34,631 nucleotides of DNA, from assembly GCA_017549815.1 (NCBI GenBank), contig JAFYNH010000054.1, forward strand, positions 1-34,631, in the 5' to 3' direction. The stretch comes from Selenomonadaceae bacterium. GTDB taxonomy: Bacteria > Bacillota > Negativicutes > Selenomonadales > Selenomonadaceae. Shown in pieces: positions 23,846 to 29,938 of the stretch. The stretch's first letter is position 1, and each line of letters starts with the position of its first letter. A program made the translations under genes and the position numbers. Under the pieces are notes generated by a model. That model did no database searches, was not told the DNA's origin, and saw only the letters and a list, made by a program, of their open reading frames with translations.

Positions 23846-24964
23846 ATGGCTTCAAGCAAAGGACGAATTTATTCATTAGACATGTTGCGGGGCGTATTCG
23901 TAGCGACAATATTTTTCTTCGACGCGCCGCCCGCCAATATGTACCCGATACTAATGCACTCGCAATGGGAAGGCTTTACGTTGGCGGAATTCGGTTTCCC
24001 GCTGTTCGCGTTTATCATGGGCGTTTCAATGGCGATTTCGTTATCGAGGCGCAACCCGCCCTTAAAGCAACTCTTAAAGCGCGTCGCGATAATTTTTGCG
24101 CTGGGAATTTTTTTAGGAACGTTGCCGCATATTTTTTCCTTAATGCTCGTCGAAAACTTCACGCTGAAAAATTTCTTCGACGCCGCGATAGTTCACGGGC
24201 GATTGTTCGGCGTCTTTCAGCGGCTCGCCCTAACTTATCTGTTCGCAGTCTTAATCGTGCGGGCGGTCAAGAACGACATAAAAATTTTTGCGGCGGCGTT
24301 CGTATTATTGGCGTTATCATCGGCGGGCTATCATCTTTACGCGCCAGATAATCCCTTTGCCGTCGAACACAATATCAGCCGCGCAGTTGATTTTATTTTC
24401 CCCGGCGCGAATCATATTTATTTGCCGACTCATGACCCCGAAGGACTTTACGGCACAATTTCTGCTACGGCGTCGGTATTGTTCGGATATTTGGCGGGGA
24501 GAATTTTAATCGACAATGCTAATCTGCGCGACCGAATTTTTTTTATGATAGCGGTTGGCATAGTGCTTTTAATCGCGGGCGGCTTATGGAGTTTCGCCGA
24601 CATTATCTGTAAAAATTTATGGACGACGCCTTACACGCTGATAAATGCGGGCGTTGATTTTGTATGGCTCGCAATTTTCATGAAGTTATTCGACGAACCG
24701 TTTCCCATGCGAAAAATTTATCAGCTGATGATAGCCTTCGGGCGCAACCCGCTGTTCTTTTTCTTTGCCAACAGCGTTATCGTCCTATTTTTATTTATCA
24801 TGCCCATCGGCGACACCAATGTTTATTTCTGGCTCCACAGGCACACGACGGCAGGAATTATTTCGCCCGAATTCGGCACGACGCTATTTTGTTTGTTATG
24901 GACGATTCTTTGGTTCCCCGTCGCAGAGATTTTCCACAGATTTAAGCTCGTCATAAAAATTTAA
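23846..24964 (+). CDS. HGSNAT/NagX-like membrane acyltransferase (copy 1)
   Basis: A 372-residue protein of the heparan-alpha-glucosaminide N-acetyltransferase-like (DUF1624/COG4299) group, predicted to have about ten membrane helices. The start RIYSLDMLRGVFVATIFFFDAPP, then HSQWEGFTLAEFGFPLFAFIMGVS, is characteristic; the histidine of H-x-x-W-E-G is the likely acyl carrier (inference from HGSNAT). The middle ends with THDPEGLYGTISA and the C-terminus has PEFGTTLFCLLW. CGGAGGA lies upstream of the ATG. A paralogue follows after 12 nt. Acyl acceptor is unknown; a cell-envelope sugar would fit. Confidence 0.82.
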   Translation: MASSKGRIYSLDMLRGVFVATIFFFDAPPANMYPILMHSQWEGFTLAEFGFPLFAFIMGVSMAISLSRRNPPLKQLLKRVAIIFALGIFLGTLPHIFSLMLVENFTLKNFFDAAIVHGRLFGVFQRLALTYLFAVLIVRAVKNDIKIFAAAFVLLALSSAGYHLYAPDNPFAVEHNISRAVDFIFPGANHIYLPTHDPEGLYGTISATASVLFGYLAGRILIDNANLRDRIFFMIAVGIVLLIAGGLWSFADIICKNLWTTPYTLINAGVDFVWLAIFMKLFDEPFPMRKIYQLMIAFGRNPLFFFFANSVIVLFLFIMPIGDTNVYFWLHRHTTAGIISPEFGTTLFCLLWTILWFPVAEIFHRFKLVIKI

Positions 24965-24976
24965 GGGGGATTCTTC

Positions 24977-26089
24977 ATGAAAAGGTTTGATTCGCTTGAC
25001 GCCCTGCGCGGCTTGGCGATTTTAATAATGATATTCGTTGACGCGCCGCCCGTCTTAGAAAAAATTTATCCGATATTTGTCCACGCGCAATGGGAAGGAT
25101 TAACTTTCGCAGATTTAGCGTTTCCGGGCTTTGTATTCACAATGGGGGCGTCGGCGGCAATTTCCATGTCAAAGCGTAGACCTTCGCGGCAAAAAATCTT
25201 GAAACGAGCGGCGATTTTATTCGCAATCGGAATTCTCTTTAACGAGTTGCCTTATATCTTCGCGTACTTTTTATGGGACAACTTCGCGGGCGCGGATTTT
25301 TATGAACGTGCAATAGCTCACATAAGAATTTTCGGGATACTTCAGCGATTGGCTCTGACTTACGCGCTCGGTATGTTTATCGTATTGACTTTGCGGAGCG
25401 AAATGAAAATTTTTTATACGGCGTTCCTGCTCCTGATTTTATCGTCAATCGGCTTTCACATTTACGCGCCCGATAATCCTTTCGCCGACGGAAATAACAT
25501 AAGCCAAGCTATCGATTTTATCTTGCCGGGCGTCAATCACATTTGCGAGGCGACTCACGACCCCGAAGGGCTTTACGGAACTTTTGCTTGCACGGCGTCA
25601 TTTTTATTCGGTTTCTTTGAAGGAAAAATTCTTCTTGAAAATTCGCGCACGAAAGAAAAAGTTATGGTTATCTGCGCGGCGGGCGTGATACTCTTAATCG
25701 CGGGCGGCATTTGGAGCAACTTCGACATTATCGCGAAAAGAATTTGGACGGCTCCCTTCGCGCTGATTACTTCGGGCATTGAAATTTTATTGTTCGCCGC
25801 GATAATCTACGCGCTCGACAGAATTCCTAAAGCTAAAAATTTTCTCCGTCCGCTCTGCGCTATCGGCATGAATCCGCTGTTCTTCTTCCTGATGTCGAAT
25901 TTTATGTTGCTGTTCTTCAAGATTTTGCAAGTCGACGGCACGGGCGTTTATTTCTTGGCTTATGAAACCGTCTTTGAAAAGATTATAAGCCCCGAATTCG
26001 GCTCGACGATTTTCTGTTTAATCTGGACGCTGTCTTGGCTCCCGCTCGCTCAAATTCTGTACAATCGCAAAGTCGTAATAAAAATTTAA
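24977..26089 (+). CDS. HGSNAT/NagX-like membrane acyltransferase (copy 2)
   Basis: A 370-residue paralogue of the preceding gene with the same blocks: RFDSLDALRGLAILIMIFVDAPP, HAQWEGLTFADLAFPGFVFTMG, THDPEGLYGTFACTASFLFG and PEFGSTIFCLIWTLSW. Both share the DAPP after the first helix, which is not what I remember from HGSNAT itself. Preceded by AAGGGGG. The two copies differ along their whole length, so the duplication is old. They may form a heteromer or act on different acceptors. Confidence 0.82.
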   Translation: MKRFDSLDALRGLAILIMIFVDAPPVLEKIYPIFVHAQWEGLTFADLAFPGFVFTMGASAAISMSKRRPSRQKILKRAAILFAIGILFNELPYIFAYFLWDNFAGADFYERAIAHIRIFGILQRLALTYALGMFIVLTLRSEMKIFYTAFLLLILSSIGFHIYAPDNPFADGNNISQAIDFILPGVNHICEATHDPEGLYGTFACTASFLFGFFEGKILLENSRTKEKVMVICAAGVILLIAGGIWSNFDIIAKRIWTAPFALITSGIEILLFAAIIYALDRIPKAKNFLRPLCAIGMNPLFFFLMSNFMLLFFKILQVDGTGVYFLAYETVFEKIISPEFGSTIFCLIWTLSWLPLAQILYNRKVVIKI

Positions 26090-26101
26090 GGAGGCTTGGC
26101 A

Positions 26102-28849
26102 ATGAATGACGCCGCAAAAAATTTCGCCAATGACTGGTACGAGACGGGCGACGAGAAAAGCGATACCCAAAAATTTTGGCTGACGTTCCTCCGCGATATT
26201 TTTGATGTCGAACGCCCCGAAAAACTTATCGACTTTGAAGTTCCCGTTCAAAATGGCTTTATCGACGCTTACCTTGCCAAAACCCGCGTCCTTATAGAAC
26301 AAAAATCTTTTGGCGTCGACCTTGCTAAAAAAATTCTCCAGTCCGACGGTAAACTTTTAACGCCCTATGAACAGGCTCGCCGTTATGCAAAAAGTCTTCG
26401 CGAGCCGCCACGTTGGATTATTACCTGCAACTTTTCCGAGTTCAGAATTTATAAGCCCGACCGCGCAGACCCCGCCATTATCAAGCTCCGAGATTTGCGT
26501 TATCAATATCAGCGTCTCAGATTTTTAATCGACCCGACTGCTGACGACTCTCCGCCCGATGAAAAAATTTCCCGTGAGGCTCTCAACGTTATCGATAAAA
26601 TTTACGACGCCTTTGCTAAAAATTATCAGCGCAATAAAATCACCGACTACGAAGACGCCCTTAATAAAATTTGTACGCGGCTCGTCTTTTGCTTATATGC
26701 CGGCGACGCTCACATTTTCGACGCCAATCAGTTTTTTGACTACCTGCATAAATTTTCGGACGACCAACGTAACGTTGCCCTCCAGAATCTGTTTAATGTT
26801 CTTAACACGCCCGATAATCTGCGCGGAAATATCAGCGACGACTTGAAAAATTTCCCTTACGTCAACGGCGGGCTTTTCGACGAAAAAATTTCTCTGCCCG
26901 AATATAATAAAACCGTCGGCAATCCTACAGCCGCTATCGGCACTTTCAACGCAAGAAAAAAATTCAGTTGGCACGAAATAAGCCCGCCCGTCTTCGGCGC
27001 AATGTTCGAGTCAACTTTTAGCAAGGAAAATCGTCAACGCGCCGGCGGCATGTTTTACACTTCCGTCGAAAATATTCATAAGGTTATCGACCCGTTGTTT
27101 ATGGACGACCTCCGCGACGAATTTGAATTTATCAAGCGCAAGCAAATTAAGAATCGGGCGGCGGCTCTTCTTGCCTTGCAAGATAAAATCGCCAACCTCA
27201 AATTCCTCGACCCTGCCTGTGGTAGCGGCAACTTTTTAACCGAAACTTATCTAAGCCTCCGCCGCCTTGAAAATGAAATCCTTGAAGAACTTCGCCCGCT
27301 CGTTACTCTGCCCGATAATCCTATAAAAGTTTCTATCGCGCAGTTTTACGGCATTGAAATTAACGGGTTCGCCGTTGCCGTTGCGCAGACTGCCCTTTGG
27401 ATTGCTGAAAATCAAATGCTCCAAGCTACTGAGGGCGCATTGGGTAAAAATCTTCAAGCCTTGCCGCTCAAAAATTTCTCCACGATTATTAAAGCCAATG
27501 CCCTACACATAGATTGGAAAGAAATTTTTCCAATTACGCATTGCGCATTACGCATTCCTAATTATGTTATCGGCAATCCGCCCTTTCGCGGCGCAAGAGA
27601 AAAATCCGCCGACCAAGCCGCCGATATTCAAAGAGTTTTCGACGGTTGGAAAAATGTCGGCAACCTCGATTACGTCACGTGCTGGCATAAAAAAGCCGCC
27701 GATTTAATGAAAGGTAATGCTGTCCGAGCCGCCTTTGTCTCGACCAATTCCGTTTGTCAAGGCGATAGCGTCGGCACTCTCTGGAAAAATCTTTTCGCGG
27801 CGGGCGTTCATATTGACTTCGCGCATAGAACCTTCAAATGGCTCAGCGACTCCGATAATCCCGCCCATGTTCATTGCGTCATTGTCGGTTTCAGCGTCGC
27901 GCCCAATGATAAGCCCAAATTTATTTTCGACGGTGACAAAGTTATCATAGCCGAAAATATCAACGCTTATCTTGTCGACGGCGAAGATATTTTTGTTGAG
28001 AGCCGCCCTAATCATCTCCAAAAGTTCGTTCCTAAGATGATTTATGGAAATATGCCTATTGATGACGGTAATTATTTATTTACTAAAGAAGAAATGGACG
28101 AATTTATTAAACGTGAGCCTGCCTCGCAGAAATATTTCCGTAGTTGGTATGGTGCAGATGAATTTATTAAAGGTAAGCGTCGCTATTGTCTTTATTTAGG
28201 AGATGTGCCGCTTGACGAGATAAAAACAATGCCATTAGTCGCTGAACGTGTGGAGGCTGTAAAAAATTATCGTTTATCAAGCAAACGTGAAGGCACTCGC
28301 AAGCTTGCAAATAAGCCGACACGCTTTCATTTTGAAAATTTTCCTCATGGAAACTATATTTTAGTACCGCGAGTAAGTTCTGAACGTCGAAAATATATTC
28401 CGATAGGCTTTATGGAGCCGAAAGCGATTGCAAGTGACGCAACATTAATAATTCCGAGCGCGACGCTTTATCATTTCGGCATTTTAACGAGTTCAATACA
28501 TATGACGTGGGTTCGAGCGGTAGCAGGGCGGTTAGAAAGCCGTTACAGGTATTCAGCGACGGTAGTTTACAATAATTTTATTTGGTGCGAGGCGACGGCT
28601 AGACAGCGGCGATTGATAGAAAAGACGGCGCAAGAGATTTTGGAAGTTCGGGCGGATTTTTCTTCATTGACGTTTGCTGAATTGTATGACGAAAAAACTA
28701 TGCCCGCCGAATTGCGATTGGCGCATAAGGCGAACGATTACGCGGTTGCATTGGCATATGGTTTAGAGAATATTTTAGAGGACGAGTCTAAGATTGTCGC
28801 CGAGCTGATGAAACTTTATAAAGAGGTTAGGGGAAAGGTTTCAGGGTAA
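26102..28849 (+). CDS. MmeI-like Type IIL restriction-modification enzyme
   Basis: Single-chain nuclease and N6-adenine methylase of 915 residues, close to MmeI (919). An N-terminal PD-(D/E)XK nuclease shows D55 in GFIDAYLAKTRV and E66-Q-K68 (LIEQKS). The methylase has DPACGSGNFL (370-379) and NPPF (492-495), then the family block AAFVSTNSVCQGDSVGTLW. The region after about 640 should hold the target recognition domain. ATG 26102 follows AAGGAGG (26088-26094). Two oddities: residues 478-487 (ITHCALRIPN) just before NPPF are encoded by a 7-nt repeat, and the last residues also come from a repeat. Base usage looks more AT-rich from about 28020 to 28600, which fits a swapped target-recognition domain (impression only). 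Confidence 0.9.
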   Translation: MNDAAKNFANDWYETGDEKSDTQKFWLTFLRDIFDVERPEKLIDFEVPVQNGFIDAYLAKTRVLIEQKSFGVDLAKKILQSDGKLLTPYEQARRYAKSLREPPRWIITCNFSEFRIYKPDRADPAIIKLRDLRYQYQRLRFLIDPTADDSPPDEKISREALNVIDKIYDAFAKNYQRNKITDYEDALNKICTRLVFCLYAGDAHIFDANQFFDYLHKFSDDQRNVALQNLFNVLNTPDNLRGNISDDLKNFPYVNGGLFDEKISLPEYNKTVGNPTAAIGTFNARKKFSWHEISPPVFGAMFESTFSKENRQRAGGMFYTSVENIHKVIDPLFMDDLRDEFEFIKRKQIKNRAAALLALQDKIANLKFLDPACGSGNFLTETYLSLRRLENEILEELRPLVTLPDNPIKVSIAQFYGIEINGFAVAVAQTALWIAENQMLQATEGALGKNLQALPLKNFSTIIKANALHIDWKEIFPITHCALRIPNYVIGNPPFRGAREKSADQAADIQRVFDGWKNVGNLDYVTCWHKKAADLMKGNAVRAAFVSTNSVCQGDSVGTLWKNLFAAGVHIDFAHRTFKWLSDSDNPAHVHCVIVGFSVAPNDKPKFIFDGDKVIIAENINAYLVDGEDIFVESRPNHLQKFVPKMIYGNMPIDDGNYLFTKEEMDEFIKREPASQKYFRSWYGADEFIKGKRRYCLYLGDVPLDEIKTMPLVAERVEAVKNYRLSSKREGTRKLANKPTRFHFENFPHGNYILVPRVSSERRKYIPIGFMEPKAIASDATLIIPSATLYHFGILTSSIHMTWVRAVAGRLESRYRYSATVVYNNFIWCEATARQRRLIEKTAQEILEVRADFSSLTFAELYDEKTMPAELRLAHKANDYAVALAYGLENILEDESKIVAELMKLYKEVRGKVSG
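27533..27560 (+). repeat. Heptamer tandem repeat inside the MmeI-like gene
   Basis: Units ATTACGC, ATTGCGC, ATTACGC and a degenerate fourth: the reverse complement of the unit at 5045 and 13385. It lies in frame, four codons before the NPPF motif. Confidence 0.85.
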
Positions 28850-28907
28850 AGGGGACAGTAGACAGTGGAAAATCCTTTGCCTCCGAATCCTAACCCCTTA
28901 ATCCTTT
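28825..28907 (+). repeat. Heptamer repeat tract after the MmeI-like gene
   Basis: About twelve degenerate 7-nt units (for example GGACAGT, AGACAGT), including the end and stop of the preceding gene. GGTTAGG and CCTAACC units in opposite orientation can pair, so the tract may fold and act as a weak terminator. Confidence 0.65.
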
Positions 28908-28915
28908 TCGCGTCA

Positions 28916-29056
28916 TTGACAAATTGGCAAGCTTATGATAAATTAACAACGTTGATTAAGACAACAATACACGAGAATAGTAGTTCCAACATGGTTTCAC
29001 CGAAACGAAAACCCCCGCGCAGAATTGGGACGCTGTACGGGGGTTTCGTTTTGCCA
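28916..29056 (+). ncRNA. Antitoxin RNA A with promoter and terminator (par-like)
   Basis: TTGACA (28916-28921), 17 nt, TAAATT (28939-28944) form the promoter; the RNA would start near 28951 and end at the stem at 29004-29053 (AACGAAAACCCCC with GGGGGTTTCGTTTT). Inside it, 28967-28979 is identical for 13 nt to 29178-29190, the complement of toxin 1 codons, 28982-28990 is identical to 29154-29162, and CATGGTTTCACC (28990-29001) resembles the complement of the toxin 1 start and ribosome binding site. Such RNA could pair with toxin 1 mRNA at several separate places, as RNA II does with RNA I in the Fst/par system. Transcription converges with the toxin. Confidence 0.75.
29004..29053. terminator. 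Bidirectional terminator shared by antitoxin RNA A and toxin 1 mRNA
   Basis: A long stem of A-rich and C-rich arms with T-rich 3' flanks on both strands lies at the point where the two convergent transcripts meet. Confidence 0.8.
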
Positions 29057-29105
29057 TAATCGCTGGGACTGCGATTAGCGGGCTGTTGAGTGGATAATCT
29101 GCCGG

Positions 29106-29198
29106 TTAGAACCAGCGTTTGCGGATGTAGTCAAGTATGAGTCCACCAACGACAGTTCCAACTATCTGAACTCCCAGATACACGAGAATATCCTCCAT
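29106..29198 (-). CDS. Fst/Ldr-like type I toxin peptide 1, 30 aa
   Basis: ATG 29198 is followed by 29 codons: MEDILVYLGV, QIVGTVVGGL, ILDYIRKRWF, then TAA. It is one hydrophobic helix with acidic residues before and basic and aromatic residues after it, the layout of membrane-active type I toxins such as Fst and Ldr. A strong GGAGGGAGGTGA precedes the ATG. Its promoter lies at 29261-29288. A stem-loop (TAATCGC with GCGATTA, 29057-29077) lies between the stop and the shared terminator. Toxin 2 differs at six of 30 positions. Family membership is inferred from layout and organisation, not from a database match. Confidence 0.75.
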   Translation of the reverse strand: MEDILVYLGVQIVGTVVGGLILDYIRKRWF

Positions 29199-29288
29199 GA
29201 TTTTTCACCTCCCTCCTAAAGTATCTATAACTACGAGCTTGGAGGTACGGCATTGAAGAAATTATATCAGAAAAAATTCATGCGTCAA
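29199..29288 (-). promoter_or_regulatory. Toxin 1 promoter and structured leader
   Basis: Read on the minus strand, TTGACG (29283-29288), 16 nt, TATAAT (29261-29266). In the leader, ACCTCC (complement of 29241-29246) can pair with the GGAGGGAGGT ribosome binding site (29205-29217), which would keep a new or full-length message closed to ribosomes, as in the Fst and other type I toxin messages. Confidence 0.7.
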
Positions 29289-29329
29289 CGTTTTTGATAT
29301 AACTAACTGCGCGGGGATTAGTTTTGCCG

Positions 29330-29462
29330 TTGACAAAAAATAAGAGCTGTAATAAATTAACAGTGTTGATTAAGATAACAACTGTGAGAGGATAGCAGTT
29401 CTAACACGTTTCAAAAACGAAGAACCCCACCGGAGTGATTAACCGTGCGGGGTTTCGTTTTA
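29330..29462 (+). ncRNA. Orphan antitoxin RNA B
   Basis: TTGACA (29330-29335), 17 nt, TAAATT (29353-29358), a roughly 95-nt transcript and a terminator stem (29414-29461). Overall similar to RNAs A and C, but the toxin-matching segments are different (TGTGAGAGGATA, GTTCTAAC, CACGTTTCA), and no toxin gene follows: RNA C's promoter begins 4 nt after the stem. It is either a relic whose toxin was deleted or an extra antitoxin. Confidence 0.7.
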
Positions 29463-29465
29463 TCG

Positions 29466-29602
29466 TTGACAAAAAATAAGAGCTATGATAAATTAATAAC
29501 GTTGATTAAGGCAACAACTGCAGAAGAATAGTAGTTCCAACATGTTTTCACCAAAACGAAAACCCCGTCGGAGTGATGAACCGTGCGGGGTTTCGTTTTG
29601 CC
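29466..29602 (+). ncRNA. Antitoxin RNA C
   Basis: TTGACA (29466-29471), 17 nt, TAAATT (29489-29494); RNA start near 29501; stem 29553-29600 as terminator, usable on both strands. TGCAGAAGAATA (29519-29530) is identical to 29728-29739 in toxin 2, GTTCCAAC (29534-29541) to 29704-29711, and CATGTTTTCACC (29541-29552) to 29745-29756, which is the complement of the toxin 2 start codon and ribosome binding site. These fit toxin 2 exactly but toxin 1 less well, so A goes with toxin 1 and C with toxin 2. Confidence 0.77.
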
Positions 29603-29654
29603 ATAATCGGTTGATGAGACCAATTAGCGGGCTGTCGAGTGGACAATCTGCCGG

Positions 29655-29747
29655 TTAGAACCAGCGTTCACGGATGTAGTCCAAGATGAGTCCGCCAACA
29701 ACCGTTCCAACTACTTGAATGCCGAGATGCAGAAGAATATCCTCCAT
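29655..29747 (-). CDS. Fst/Ldr-like type I toxin peptide 2, 30 aa
   Basis: Reads MEDILLHLGI, QVVGTVVGGL, ILDYIRERWF, stop. Same design as toxin 1: acidic start, one hydrophobic helix, basic-aromatic end. GGAGGGAGGTGA precedes ATG 29747. The stem-loop after the stop (29607-29630) keeps its pairing compared with toxin 1 although the bases differ, evidence of selection on the RNA. Transcribed towards antitoxin RNA C. Confidence 0.75.
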   Translation of the reverse strand: MEDILLHLGIQVVGTVVGGLILDYIRERWF

Positions 29748-29834
29748 GTTTTCACCTCCCTCCTCAAGCGTCAAGTTACCGCCTGTGAGGTACGGCATTA
29801 TAGAAATTATACCAGATAAAATTCAGCTTTTCAA
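29748..29834 (-). promoter_or_regulatory. Toxin 2 promoter and structured leader
   Basis: TTGAAA (29829-29834), 17 nt, TATAAT (29806-29811) on the minus strand. The early leader carries ACCTC (complement of 29787-29791), which can pair with the GAGG-rich ribosome binding site. The first 20 transcribed nt resemble those of toxin 1. Confidence 0.7.
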
Positions 29835-29860
29835 TAAGAGCGGTTTTTGTTTGGTTAATA

Positions 29861-29889
29861 TAGACAGTAAAAAGTTTTTTGTTTATAAT
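29861..29889 (+). promoter_or_regulatory. Promoter of the pyrophosphatase gene
   Basis: TAGACA (29861-29866), 17 nt, TATAAT (29884-29889). Divergent from the toxin 2 promoter, with 26 nt between the two -35 boxes. The leader of about 43 nt holds a small inverted repeat AACTTTC/GAAAGTT. Confidence 0.75.
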
Positions 29890-29938
29890 TTGGGCACATG
29901 GAAGTTGTAACTTTCTGAAAGTTGGAGGGGGCTTTTTA

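Noticed and set aside
28865-29059. 64-codon plus-strand frame over antitoxin RNA A
   Set aside because: It runs through promoter and terminator structures, has no ribosome binding site and no equivalent in copies B and C.
28916-29602. CRISPR array or insertion-sequence remnants in the repeated region
   Set aside because: The repeats are long, few, differently spaced and contain promoters, terminators and toxin frames; no spacers, transposase frame or terminal inverted repeats.
29894-29938. Riboswitch in the leader of ppaC
   Set aside because: The leader is only about 43 nt with one small inverted repeat, too short for a known aptamer plus expression platform.
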